A DNA stretch of 11,094 bases from UBA961 sp041191145 (GCA_041191145.1 JBEEPK010000057.1:1-11094); one strand, 5' to 3'; positions 1 to 7,408 are shown, numbered from the stretch's first letter. The notes: generated by a model not told the origin, from the letters alone. Translations and numbers: made by a program.

Positions 1-1
1 G

Positions 2-820
2 GCTCGAAAAAACAAAACTTCCGTCTCAATGGAAGATTTTGAAAGTGCAAAAGACAAAATCATCATGGGTGTTGAACGCAAAAGCATGGTGATATCCGAA
101 AAAGAAAAAGAAGTGACTGCTTATCATGAAGTTGGGCATGCACTCGCTGGGAAACTTTTGAAATTGAGTGATCCTGTGCACAAAGTGACAATCATCCCAA
201 GAGGCAGAGCCTTGGGAGTTACTTCATATCTTCCATCAGAAGAAATGCATTCCTATTCTCGGGATTATCTCGAAACCAGAATCGTAACTCTCCTCGCAGG
301 CAGAGCTGCAGAAAAAGTTGTATTCAATCAATTGACCACCGGAGCCGGAAATGATCTTGAAAGAGCTACCGGCTTGGCCCGAAAAATGGTCTGTGAATGG
401 GGCATGAGTGATGCAGTCGGACCTGTGATGGTTGCAAATAAGCAAGATGAAGTCTTTCTTGGTAGAGAGATTGCCCAAAAGAGTAATGTCAGCGAACAAA
501 CCGCTCAATTGGTGGATGAAGAAGTGAAATCCATCCTTGTTCGTTCAAGTGATAAAGCCGAACAATTACTCAGAGAGAATATTGATTTGCTTCATAGAGT
601 CTCTAAAGTCCTTCTTGAAAGAGAAACCATAGATGGTGAAGAATTGGACATCATTATTCGTGGAGAAGAATTGCCTCCTCTCACCATTATCTCGAAATTG
701 GAAAAGTTTGCAAAGGATTTGCCCAGGACACAGGATTCTCCAAAGAATGAGCAAACCAATACTGATAATGGTGCTTCGACTGATAATACCGTAAATCCTG
801 ATGAAAGTACAACTTCTTGA
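2..820 (+). CDS. ftsH: ATP-dependent zinc metalloprotease FtsH, C-terminal part (5' end outside window)
   Basis: Membrane-anchored AAA+ protease that degrades misfolded or regulated membrane and cytosolic proteins. Only the end of the AAA lid and the M41 peptidase domain are present, about 272 residues. The reading frame is open to the window edge (ARKNKTSVS precedes the ATG at 29), so that ATG is an internal methionine. The line MGVERKSMVIS is typical of the FtsH linker. The zinc site HEVGH lies at 125-139, and the third ligand Asp is in GAGNDLERAT (Asp codon 353-355). The missing part should hold the two N-terminal membrane segments and the Walker A/B ATPase, roughly 400 residues in known family members. 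The last 35 or so residues form an Asn/Thr/Asp-rich, probably disordered tail, which is common and variable in FtsH. The gene ends at a strong terminator, so it is probably a transcription unit separate from the next gene. Identification is very secure. Confidence 0.97.
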   Translation, partial: ARKNKTSVSMEDFESAKDKIIMGVERKSMVISEKEKEVTAYHEVGHALAGKLLKLSDPVHKVTIIPRGRALGVTSYLPSEEMHSYSRDYLETRIVTLLAGRAAEKVVFNQLTTGAGNDLERATGLARKMVCEWGMSDAVGPVMVANKQDEVFLGREIAQKSNVSEQTAQLVDEEVKSILVRSSDKAEQLLRENIDLLHRVSKVLLERETIDGEELDIIIRGEELPPLTIISKLEKFAKDLPRTQDSPKNEQTNTDNGASTDNTVNPDESTTS

Positions 821-852
821 TAGACATTTCATCTGAATTGCTGAATTTTGCC

Positions 853-893
853 ATGCCCTATTCATTCATTGGATAGGGCATATTTCTTTTTTT
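853..893 (+). terminator. Rho-independent terminator after ftsH
   Basis: ATGCCCTAT at 853-861 pairs perfectly with ATAGGGCAT at 873-881. The stem extends inward by one T-G wobble (862/872) and one C-G pair (863/871), leaving a 7-nt loop. A T-rich run follows (882-893, including seven consecutive T). It lies 33 bp after the ftsH stop and only 10 bp before the next start codon, so the following gene needs either read-through or a promoter I could not identify. Confidence 0.9.
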
Positions 894-902
894 GCGGTTT
901 TT

Positions 903-2099
903 ATGTCATTTTCTTTCGTCATAGCACAATATAGAGTTAAAACAATTCTCTCAAGAGCATTCAAGGAGAAAGCGATTGCACATGCATATTGCTTTTATGG
1001 ACAAGAAGGAATCGGAAAAGATGCATTGGCATTGGGATTCGCCAAACTTCTCAATTGTACCTCACCACAATATGACGGAAATGATATCATCGATGCATGT
1101 AATCAATGCAAAAACTGCAAAGATGCAAATCGCTTGGAAAACCCTAATATCATGTTTATTACTGCCTTACCCGCCGGTAAAGCAAATGCAAAGAATGAAG
1201 ATTCTCCCCTCCTTCAATTATCCGAAGACATGCTTTCAATCTATGCATCAGAAATAAAACTGAAGGCAGAGGACCCATATCATGTCATTCAAATTCCAAA
1301 TGCACAAATCATCCGCTTAGCATCAATCAGAGAAATAAAGAAGAATGTTCGCATGAGCGCAATGCAGGAAGGGCGAAGAGTATTCATTATTTCGCAAGCT
1401 GAAAGAATGAACATGGAATCAGCAAATGCATTCCTCAAAACGCTTGAAGAACCACATGACAATATCACATTCATCCTGACAACATCAAAGAAGGATGCAT
1501 TACCACAAACTGTCTTATCGAGATGTCAACAAGTGTACTGTGACATACTCCCCACACAAGAACTTGTAAATGCTTTATGCTCAAGACATACTCTTGAGGA
1601 ATCTGAAGCTCAACTCATTAATGCTTTCGCTCAAGGAAGTTATGGCAGGGCACTTTCATACATGAATGAAGACATGCAATCAATGCGAAAAGACATTGTG
1701 GATCTTCTTCGAATTGCCTTGAAAAGAAAACAGTATAGATTAGATTTGATGAGACAATTGGAAATCATAGGATCTGACAAAGATCGCACGATGCTGGAAT
1801 TGCTGCTAAGGATGCTCGCACTTTGGATTAGGGATTGTCATTATGTGGTGAATATTCCGAATGAAGATTCAGGAATCATCAATAAAGATCAAATTGAATC
1901 AATCAGAAAATTCGCCCAAGCATTTCCTGATGCTAATTATCATGCCATCTTACATATGATTGAACAATCCATTGAACATATTCGCAGGAATGTGAATCCT
2001 GGAATCGTCATGCTCACCACTATGCTTTCTTGTCGTGAAGGATTCCTATTGAATACAAGTGAATATCTTGATCATGCTCCAAAGGATCATGTGATATGA
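903..2099 (+). CDS. holB: DNA polymerase III delta'-like clamp-loader subunit
   Basis: AAA+ subunit of the clamp loader that places the beta sliding clamp on primed DNA, acting in the cytoplasm at the replication fork. The 398 residues start with a typical N-terminus (IAHAYCFYG). A P-loop-like GQEGIGKD follows at 33-40, then a zinc module with Cys52, Cys66, Cys69 and Cys72. Later come a Walker B-like strand ending in SQAER (164-168), LEEP at 181-184, and the SRC arginine-finger motif at 206-208. The P-loop has Asp where a Ser/Thr is usual after Lys. This fits a delta' type, in which the ATP site is often degenerate, better than an active gamma/tau subunit. A charged insert of about 50 residues (roughly 90-140) precedes the IREI segment. 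No Shine-Dalgarno is visible before the ATG; the upstream sequence is T-rich and overlaps the ftsH terminator tail. The gene overlaps the next by 4 bp. The alternative, a DnaX-type subunit, is unlikely because of length and P-loop. Confidence 0.88.
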   Translation: MSFSFVIAQYRVKTILSRAFKEKAIAHAYCFYGQEGIGKDALALGFAKLLNCTSPQYDGNDIIDACNQCKNCKDANRLENPNIMFITALPAGKANAKNEDSPLLQLSEDMLSIYASEIKLKAEDPYHVIQIPNAQIIRLASIREIKKNVRMSAMQEGRRVFIISQAERMNMESANAFLKTLEEPHDNITFILTTSKKDALPQTVLSRCQQVYCDILPTQELVNALCSRHTLEESEAQLINAFAQGSYGRALSYMNEDMQSMRKDIVDLLRIALKRKQYRLDLMRQLEIIGSDKDRTMLELLLRMLALWIRDCHYVVNIPNEDSGIINKDQIESIRKFAQAFPDANYHAILHMIEQSIEHIRRNVNPGIVMLTTMLSCREGFLLNTSEYLDHAPKDHVI

Positions 2100-3190
2100 T
2101 GACACTTTTGGATAGATATATCATCAGACAATTCCTGGGGACATTCTTCTTCAGCATGCTAGCACTATGCATAATATTTTTGATTGTGAACTTGATGGAA
2201 ACTCTAGACAAATTCATCGATCAAAAAATATCCATAGAAACCATTGCGCTCTACTATCTGAATTTCTTGCCTGAAATCATCAAACTCCTTACCCCAATCG
2301 CAATGCTCATGGCAGCATTATTTTCAATCGGTAAGATGTCAAATCTCAATGAAATCACAGCCATGAAATCAGGCGGCATGAGTTTATACAGATTGATGTT
2401 TCCCCTCTTCATCGTGAGTCTCTTGATTACAGGCGGACATCTCTATTTCAATGGTTGGATTGTACCTGCTTCAAATGCCAAAAAAATATCCATCGAAAGA
2501 AATCAATTAAAGAAAGAAGAAGCAACATCCACTCTTTATAATGTCTATCTAAGAGATGCAAGTACGAAAAATGTAATCATGAATAATTATGATGGTCAGT
2601 TAAAAACAGGTGCAGGAATCATTATAGAAGATTTCGGATCAGAGATTCATCCAAGGATCAAAAGGCGCATAGATGCCGAATCAATCAAATGGGATAGCAT
2701 AGGTAATCAATGGATTGCTATACACGCACATGAAAGAATACTCGCCGAAGACTCCTCATTCACCATGAAATTCATTTCTCATGATTCACTTCCGATCACA
2801 TTGGCTACAAGACATGATGACATCATTCGATTGCAACAAAAGCCTGAAGAATTGAATTTCGATGAACAAAAGGCATATATCGCATTGCTTGAAAGAGGCG
2901 GTAAGAATGTACGAAGACAGATGATTGAATATCATGGACAATATGCATTTCCATTTGCCAATATCATTGTGATACTCTTTGCCATTCCATTTTCTGCAAT
3001 TCGTAAAAAAAGTGGTCTTGCTCTTGAAATCGCAACTGCCATGGTTGTTTCCTTTTTATATCTGGCATTCACCAAAATCGGACAGAATATAGGATTTTCA
3101 ATGGACTTGGATCCAGTATTGGTTGGTTGGTTCCCTAATATCCTGTTTTCGATCATCGCCATATTGAATATCATCCGCATGCGCACCTGA
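2096..3190 (+). CDS. LptF/LptG-family lipopolysaccharide export permease
   Basis: Inner-membrane permease of the YjgP/YjgQ family. In Gram-negative bacteria these form the LptB2FG transporter that extracts lipopolysaccharide from the inner membrane for delivery to the outer membrane. At 364 residues it has the usual family size. Hydrophobic segments lie at about 13-35, 57-79 and 99-120, followed by a polar periplasmic region of about 160 residues (beta-jellyroll in the family), then segments at about 283-303, 307-327 and 343-360. The cytoplasmic coupling stretch NEITAMKSGGMSLYRL (85-100) is a family hallmark. I cannot decide between LptF and LptG from sequence alone. The ATG overlaps the stop of the upstream clamp-loader gene (ATGA), and AAAGGA at 2081-2086 sits 9 nt before it, supporting this start and translational coupling. 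A second ATG follows immediately at 2099. No lptB lies in the window. Confidence 0.92.
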   Translation: MMTLLDRYIIRQFLGTFFFSMLALCIIFLIVNLMETLDKFIDQKISIETIALYYLNFLPEIIKLLTPIAMLMAALFSIGKMSNLNEITAMKSGGMSLYRLMFPLFIVSLLITGGHLYFNGWIVPASNAKKISIERNQLKKEEATSTLYNVYLRDASTKNVIMNNYDGQLKTGAGIIIEDFGSEIHPRIKRRIDAESIKWDSIGNQWIAIHAHERILAEDSSFTMKFISHDSLPITLATRHDDIIRLQQKPEELNFDEQKAYIALLERGGKNVRRQMIEYHGQYAFPFANIIVILFAIPFSAIRKKSGLALEIATAMVVSFLYLAFTKIGQNIGFSMDLDPVLVGWFPNILFSIIAILNIIRMRT

Positions 3191-3208
3191 TTCTTGGGTG
3201 AGAATTTG

Positions 3209-3216
3209 TAATTTTG
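3209..3216 (+). promoter_or_regulatory. Bacteroidota-type -7 promoter element (TAATTTTG)
   Basis: TAATTTTG matches the TAnnTTTG -7 consensus known from Bacteroidota primary sigma factors. It begins 32 nt before the ATG at 3241, in the only gap between the permease and the B12/GTPase gene, so the leader would be about 20 nt. No TTTG -33 box is present at the expected spacing; the only nearby TTG (3194-3196) is too close. Treat it as a probable promoter with a weak upstream element. Confidence 0.5.
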
Positions 3217-3240
3217 CACGAAATATTCTGAGAGAAAGAC

Positions 3241-4665
3241 ATGTCACTTCCACATACTCCATATCAGTCAAAACATACATTGCGTATTGTTACAGCCGCT
3301 TCTCTATTTGATGGTCATGATGCAGCAATCAATATCATGCGCAGAATCATTCAGGGTTCCGGAGCTGAAGTGATTCACTTAGGACATAATCGTGGAGCAA
3401 TGGAAGTGGTTGATTGTGCAATCCAAGAAGATGCCCAAGCAATTGCAATGACAAGTTATCAGGGTGGTCATGTGGAATACCTAAAATTCATGCATGATTT
3501 GCTTCGTGAAAAAAATGCCGGTCATATCAAAATTTTTGCCGGTGGTGGAGGTACAATTCTTCCTACGGAAATCCAAGAATTACATCAATATGGGATTGAC
3601 CGTATTTATTCCCCCGATGATGGTCGATCACTCGGCCTTCAAGGCATGATCAATGATTTGCTAGAAAAATCCGATACTGCAACACCACATACATATATTG
3701 GTGATGCACTTTGGAATGAAATTACTTCAAAGAATCCAAGAGCTTTGGCTCAAGGCATCACGATGATTGAAAGGGGCGAAATCACAAATGATAAGATTGC
3801 CGAAAAAAATGCTTCGAACAATAAACATATTCCTGTACTTGGCATAACTGGAACCGGTGGAGCCGGAAAATCCTCTCTCACGGATGAATTGATTTTGCGT
3901 TTTTTGGAAGATAATCCCAAACTCCATCTTGCAGTTTTATCCGTGGATCCATCCAAGCGTAAAACAGGCGGAGCATTATTGGGAGATAGAATTCGCATGA
4001 ATGCAGTGAGCAATGAAAGAGTCTATATGAGATCATTTGCCACAAGACAAGCAAACATTGCGCTTAATCCAAATGTTAAAACCGCAATTGAACTCATGCG
4101 ACTTGCAGGGTTTGATTTAATCATAGTGGAAACCGCAGGAATAGGACAAAGTGACTCAGAAATCACTTCAGTGGCTGATGTTGCGATGTATGTAATGACC
4201 CCTGAGTTTGGAGCCGCTTCTCAACTCGAAAAGATTGACATGATAGATTATGCTGATCTCATTGCCATCAATAAATTTGATAAAAGGGGATCGCTTGATG
4301 CAATTCGTGATGTGCGTAAACAATTTCAAAGGTCTCGCCAGTCTTGGGATGCACAACCCGAAACCATGCCGGTTTATGGAACAATTGCCTCTCAATTCAA
4401 TGATGCAGGTGTCAATGCACTGTATTCGGCATTGATTGGTCGTTTTAATGCTCTTGAACAATCAGAACAAGCATTCAATATTGGAATCAGAACCACCATT
4501 ACTCAAAAGAAATCCATCATTCCTGCGGACCGTAATCGCTATCTCGCCGAAATCACGGAAGAGAGCAAGCGATATGAAAAAATGGTGGAAGAACAATCCA
4601 CCATTGCTCGCTCTCTATTTCAAGTAAAAGGAACCATGGATTTGATAGCCAAAAAACAAAGCTGA
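3241..4665 (+). CDS. Cobalamin-binding domain fused to MeaB/MeaI-type GTPase: IcmF-like protein lacking the mutase domain
   Basis: It resembles the first 474 residues of IcmF, the adenosylcobalamin-dependent isobutyryl-CoA mutase fused to its G-protein chaperone. Residues 14-141 form a B12-binding Rossmann domain. SLFDGHDAA contains Asp24 and His26, the latter the expected lower cobalt ligand, and GGGG (101-104) contacts the cofactor tail in the family. Residues about 196-410 form the GTPase, with P-loop GTGGAGKSS at 204-212, ETAGIGQSD at 297-305 and NKFD at 344-347. These chaperones gate cofactor loading and protect the mutase. Residues about 428-474 match the IcmF linker (NRYLAEI, then IARSLFQ), after which the frame stops. 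The substrate-binding TIM barrel of about 600 residues is absent, and convergent genes begin at the next base. All visible B12 and GTP motifs are intact, so it looks functional rather than decayed. It presumably pairs with a mutase large subunit encoded elsewhere. GAGAAAG before the ATG is a weak ribosome site. Confidence 0.9.
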   Translation: MSLPHTPYQSKHTLRIVTAASLFDGHDAAINIMRRIIQGSGAEVIHLGHNRGAMEVVDCAIQEDAQAIAMTSYQGGHVEYLKFMHDLLREKNAGHIKIFAGGGGTILPTEIQELHQYGIDRIYSPDDGRSLGLQGMINDLLEKSDTATPHTYIGDALWNEITSKNPRALAQGITMIERGEITNDKIAEKNASNNKHIPVLGITGTGGAGKSSLTDELILRFLEDNPKLHLAVLSVDPSKRKTGGALLGDRIRMNAVSNERVYMRSFATRQANIALNPNVKTAIELMRLAGFDLIIVETAGIGQSDSEITSVADVAMYVMTPEFGAASQLEKIDMIDYADLIAINKFDKRGSLDAIRDVRKQFQRSRQSWDAQPETMPVYGTIASQFNDAGVNALYSALIGRFNALEQSEQAFNIGIRTTITQKKSIIPADRNRYLAEITEESKRYEKMVEEQSTIARSLFQVKGTMDLIAKKQS

Positions 4666-4684
4666 TTATTGAATCTCAGCTTTG
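4657..4684. terminator. Hairpin terminator shared by two abutting convergent genes
   Basis: CAAAGCTGA (4657-4665) pairs perfectly with TCAGCTTTG (4676-4684) around a 10-nt loop. The left arm ends with the TGA of the B12/GTPase gene, and the TAA of the minus-strand gene (4668-4666) lies in the loop. Six A residues at 4651-4656 read as a T-run after the hairpin for minus-strand transcripts, so it looks like a normal intrinsic terminator in that direction. For plus-strand transcripts there is no T-run, so it would act as a weaker stop or as a 3'-end protecting stem. Confidence 0.72.
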
Positions 4685-5172
4685 ATCATTGCATCAAGAA
4701 ATGTTTTCAAAATAAGCATCATTGTCCCACGAGCTTGATCAGAAATATCCTCTTCAGGATCAAGTTCTTCATCTTCCACAAGAAGAATCTCAGCTATTGA
4801 TGCCAAAACATGGGGCTGAGGATATCTATCAAGCATTCTTTCAATCATGGCGATACCATCACCTGCCGACTCACCTTCAAGTTTTTCCATGACTTCGATA
4901 TTTGCATCTTCGATTTCATAGATTTCATCCTCAGTGATCACGCGAAGTTTTGGACCATATTTATCAAAAGTCCTCCAAACCACAATCCCGGCATACATCA
5001 GATTTTCTGCTTCAGGTTCCGTGAATTCTTCCGGTGGTGTCATCAAATATACAAGCAAAGCCGGTTGCTCTTCTTCCAATTTATCAACAATGCTCATGGA
5101 TTCCTGTTCATCAAGCATTATCATGGATTTCCATACTTCTTCAATCTGTTCGGGTTGAATAATAGTAACCAT
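4666..5172 (-). CDS. Acidic protein of unknown function
   Basis: A 168-residue protein that I do not recognise. It is strongly acidic: 41 Asp/Glu against 12 Lys/Arg by my count. It has no signal peptide, no convincing membrane segment and no cysteine, so it should be a soluble cytoplasmic protein, probably largely helical. Acidic clusters are LEEEQP near residue 32, EDEIYEIED near 80 and VEDEELDPEED near 135. It is a real gene: AGAGGAG lies just before the ATG, it follows the cysteine-cluster gene by 8 bp, and it ends at the shared hairpin. It is the last gene of the minus-strand cluster, directly downstream of a YeiW-like protein and NAD+ synthetase, so co-expression with them is expected. 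Its function cannot be inferred from context. The plus-strand frames opposite it are shadows. Confidence 0.8.
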   Translation of the reverse strand: MVTIIQPEQIEEVWKSMIMLDEQESMSIVDKLEEEQPALLVYLMTPPEEFTEPEAENLMYAGIVVWRTFDKYGPKLRVITEDEIYEIEDANIEVMEKLEGESAGDGIAMIERMLDRYPQPHVLASIAEILLVEDEELDPEEDISDQARGTMMLILKTFLDAMIKAEIQ

Positions 5173-5175
5173 TTT

Positions 5176-5182
5176 CTCCTCT
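5176..5182 (-). promoter_or_regulatory. Strong ribosome binding site nested in the upstream stop codon
   Basis: On the minus strand the sequence reads TAGAGGAGAAAATG: the TAG stop of the cysteine-cluster gene (5183-5181) runs into AGAGGAG, 3 nt before the ATG of the acidic protein. This fixes the start at 5172 and implies translational coupling between the two genes. Confidence 0.75.
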
Positions 5183-5459
5183 AAGAGATATGTGGATCGG
5201 TCATTTTTTCCATGACCGACAAAAGTGTATATGCTTCCTCATTGCTTTCGCCACACATATCCTTCATCGGTTGCAATGAAGAGCAGACAGCAGGCCTTTG
5301 AGGCATTCCAAATAACATGCAAAAATTGTTTTCAGTCAAATTCACGCAACGGACTCCTGCCGGCTTTCCATTGGGCATTCCGGGAATCGGACCTGCAATT
5401 GAGATCACTATGCAACATGCACCGCATCCTGCACGACATTCAGATGCATTGCTTGACAT
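5181..5459 (-). CDS. YeiW/YkgJ-type small cysteine-cluster protein (UPF0153-like)
   Basis: A 92-residue protein with eight cysteines: Cys8, 12, 15, 16, 38, 47, 59 and 69. The N-terminal CRAGCGACC block followed by GPIPGMPNGKPAG closely matches the short YeiW subgroup of the YkgJ / UPF0153 family. Family members are annotated as zinc- or iron-chelating or iron-sulfur proteins; their biochemical role is not established, so I give none. The spacing CxxxCxxCC plus later cysteines is compatible with one metal centre or Fe-S cluster. There is no signal peptide. Its ATG shares one base with the stop of the NAD+ synthetase gene (TAATG), so the two are translationally linked, and its own stop overlaps the ribosome site of the next gene. 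Family assignment is good; the function is unknown. Confidence 0.85.
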   Translation of the reverse strand: MSSNASECRAGCGACCIVISIAGPIPGMPNGKPAGVRCVNLTENNFCMLFGMPQRPAVCSSLQPMKDMCGESNEEAYTLLSVMEKMTDPHIS

Positions 5460-7408
5460 TAGAAATCTTGCAAAAAAGAATCAATTTCAGCAATCCAGAT
5501 ATCAGCATAAGCATCACTTGGCATCCGCCAATCTGCTCTGGGTGAAAGAGCAATCGATCCAACTTTCACCGAATCAGGCATGGCTGATCTCTTGAATTGT
5601 TGCGAGAAAAATCTCGTATAAAAGGTTCGTAGATGATGAGCAATCTCATCCATAGAATATTCATGTTTCCATGCATGATGTGCATAGAATAAGATTTTTC
5701 TTGGACCCGAACCATACCTCATCATGTGATATAGAAAGAAATCATGCAAGACATAAGGACCAAGAATATCTTCCGTTCTTTGCGTAATTGCACCTTCTTT
5801 TGGTGGTAATAATTCAGGAGAAACAGGAGTTTCAAGAATGGAATTCAATATGCTTTGCAAAGGATCTTTGGAAATAGATGCATAATATCCGACAAGTGAT
5901 TTTACCAATGTTTTTGGCACACCGGCATTGACTCCATACATGGACATATGATCACCATTATAGGTACACCAACCCAATGCGAGTTCGGACATATCACCTG
6001 TTCCAATGACAAGTCCCGCATATTGATGCGCACAATCCATAAGAATTTGAGTGCGTTCCCTTGCCTGTGCATTCTCATATATCACCGAATGATCATCTTC
6101 CGGATGTCCAATATCTTTCAAATGTAATGAGACGGATTCATGAATTGGTATTTCTCTCAATGTAATCCCACATTCAACTGCCAAATGCTTTGTATTGGCA
6201 AAAGTTAAATCTGTGGTTCCGGGACCAGGCATCGTGATAGCAATGATATTCGAAGGATTAATATTGAGAATAGAACAAGTCTCCAAACATACTATCAAAG
6301 CAAGGGTAGAATCCAAACCTCCGGATAATCCAAGAATCATGGATTTCATTCCGGTTCTGCGGAGTCTTCCCGCCAGACCCATTGCTTGAATATTAAGAAT
6401 TTCCTGACATCGCTTTGAAGCGGTTTCCATATCTGAAGGGACGAATGGCATTGGATCGATATATCTTTTCAATTCTTGAATTGCACCTTCATGAAGCGTA
6501 GGCAATTCATAGACATCAAAGATATCCGTGATATTAGCTTGTGTTCGCGAAAGAGTTCTTCTCTCAAACAACATTGCATCGATATCAATATCTGAATATA
6601 CAATTTTGGTATTGAAAGAAAGTGAAGCATCTTCAGCAAGCATGACTCCGTTTTCAGCTATCATGCAATGTCCTGAGAACACAGTATCCATCGTGGATTC
6701 TGATGGTCCGGCCGAGGCATAACAATATGCGCTTATCGTTGAAGCAGATTGCATGAGTACCAATGATCTACGATATTCTTCTTTCCCTACAAGTGCATTG
6801 CTGGCTGATAAATTTGCAATCAGCAAAGCACCCTGACGAGCCAACAGTGAACTTGGAGGAATCATGCTCCATAAATCTTCGCACAATTCAATGCCAAAAC
6901 TAAGTTTACCGCTCTTGAAAATGATGCGTGATTGTAATGGACATTCTATCACTTTACCACTTGTGGTTTCCAAAGCAATCATCGCACCTTCGGGCAATTC
7001 ATCTCCTGAAACAAACCACCTGGCTTCATAGAATTCATGATGATTGGGAATGATGGTTTTTGGCACAAGAGCATGAACACTACCACCTTCGAGTACTGCA
7101 GCACAGTTATACAGTTTTCCTTCGAATTGAATAGGAGTACCGACAATCACAATGATTCCGGAAGGTATGCACTCAGCCAATTCACAAAGTGCTAATTCGG
7201 CTGAATGAAGTAATTGATCCTGATAGAATAAATCAGAACATGTATAACCAGTAAGAGATAGCTCGGGAAAAACAATGAATTGAGCACCATTCTCTAATGC
7301 TTGACTGATGGCACTCTTATGACTTTCCACATTGGCTGTGGTATTCGCCACTTTCACATCATGGGAAATGACGGCCACTCGACATAATGACGATACGGAA
7401 TGTTTCAT
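5459..7408 (-). CDS. nadE: Glutamine-dependent NAD+ synthetase
   Basis: Catalyses the last step of NAD biosynthesis: deamido-NAD + ATP + glutamine to NAD+, in the cytoplasm. The 649 residues hold both activities, as in the long form of the family. The N-terminal nitrilase-type glutaminase (about 9-290) shows the full Glu-Lys-Cys triad: Glu49 in FPELS, Lys117 in VPKT and Cys176 in ELCEDLW. The C-terminal ATP-pyrophosphatase domain has SGGLDS at 362-367 and the family signature GTGDMSELALG followed by YNGDHMSMYGVNAG. The sequence appears complete with no lost catalytic residue, so ammonia from glutamine can be channelled to the synthetase site. The ATG overlaps the stop of the upstream glycosyltransferase gene (ATGA), with AGAGAA just upstream as a modest ribosome site, and its stop overlaps the next ATG. 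Being embedded in a cluster with cell-envelope genes suggests shared transcription rather than shared pathway. Confidence 0.97.
   Translation of the reverse strand: MKHSVSSLCRVAVISHDVKVANTTANVESHKSAISQALENGAQFIVFPELSLTGYTCSDLFYQDQLLHSAELALCELAECIPSGIIVIVGTPIQFEGKLYNCAAVLEGGSVHALVPKTIIPNHHEFYEARWFVSGDELPEGAMIALETTSGKVIECPLQSRIIFKSGKLSFGIELCEDLWSMIPPSSLLARQGALLIANLSASNALVGKEEYRRSLVLMQSASTISAYCYASAGPSESTMDTVFSGHCMIAENGVMLAEDASLSFNTKIVYSDIDIDAMLFERRTLSRTQANITDIFDVYELPTLHEGAIQELKRYIDPMPFVPSDMETASKRCQEILNIQAMGLAGRLRRTGMKSMILGLSGGLDSTLALIVCLETCSILNINPSNIIAITMPGPGTTDLTFANTKHLAVECGITLREIPIHESVSLHLKDIGHPEDDHSVIYENAQARERTQILMDCAHQYAGLVIGTGDMSELALGWCTYNGDHMSMYGVNAGVPKTLVKSLVGYYASISKDPLQSILNSILETPVSPELLPPKEGAITQRTEDILGPYVLHDFFLYHMMRYGSGPRKILFYAHHAWKHEYSMDEIAHHLRTFYTRFFSQQFKRSAMPDSVKVGSIALSPRADWRMPSDAYADIWIAEIDSFLQDF

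Noticed and set aside
29..820. ftsH starting at the ATG at 29
   Set aside because: The frame is open upstream to the window edge with FtsH-like residues, and a protease domain without the ATPase part would be abnormal. The ATG is internal.
843..850. GAATTTTG as a promoter for the clamp-loader gene
   Set aside because: It lacks the TA of the -7 consensus and has no -33 box, and its start site would fall inside the ftsH terminator hairpin.
3176..3183. CGCATGCG palindrome at the end of the permease gene as a terminator or operator
   Set aside because: It is only 8 bp with no loop or T-run and lies within codons. ATGCAT/GCATGC-like words are frequent throughout the window because of codon use.
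3488..3497. TCATGCATGA palindrome inside the B12 domain
   Set aside because: A short coding palindrome made of common codons (ATG CAT GAT). Similar words recur in many genes here without spacing regularity.
4810..5184. Plus-strand open frame of 124 codons
   Set aside because: It is antisense to the acidic protein; its Phe/His/Ile-rich composition is what the reverse complement of Glu/Asp-rich codons gives.
4666..5200. Remnant of the missing mutase domain downstream of the B12/GTPase gene, or a frameshift
   Set aside because: The plus-strand frames after 4665 show no mutase motifs, and the region is accounted for by a well-formed minus-strand gene with a good ribosome site. A simple frameshift cannot explain the loss.
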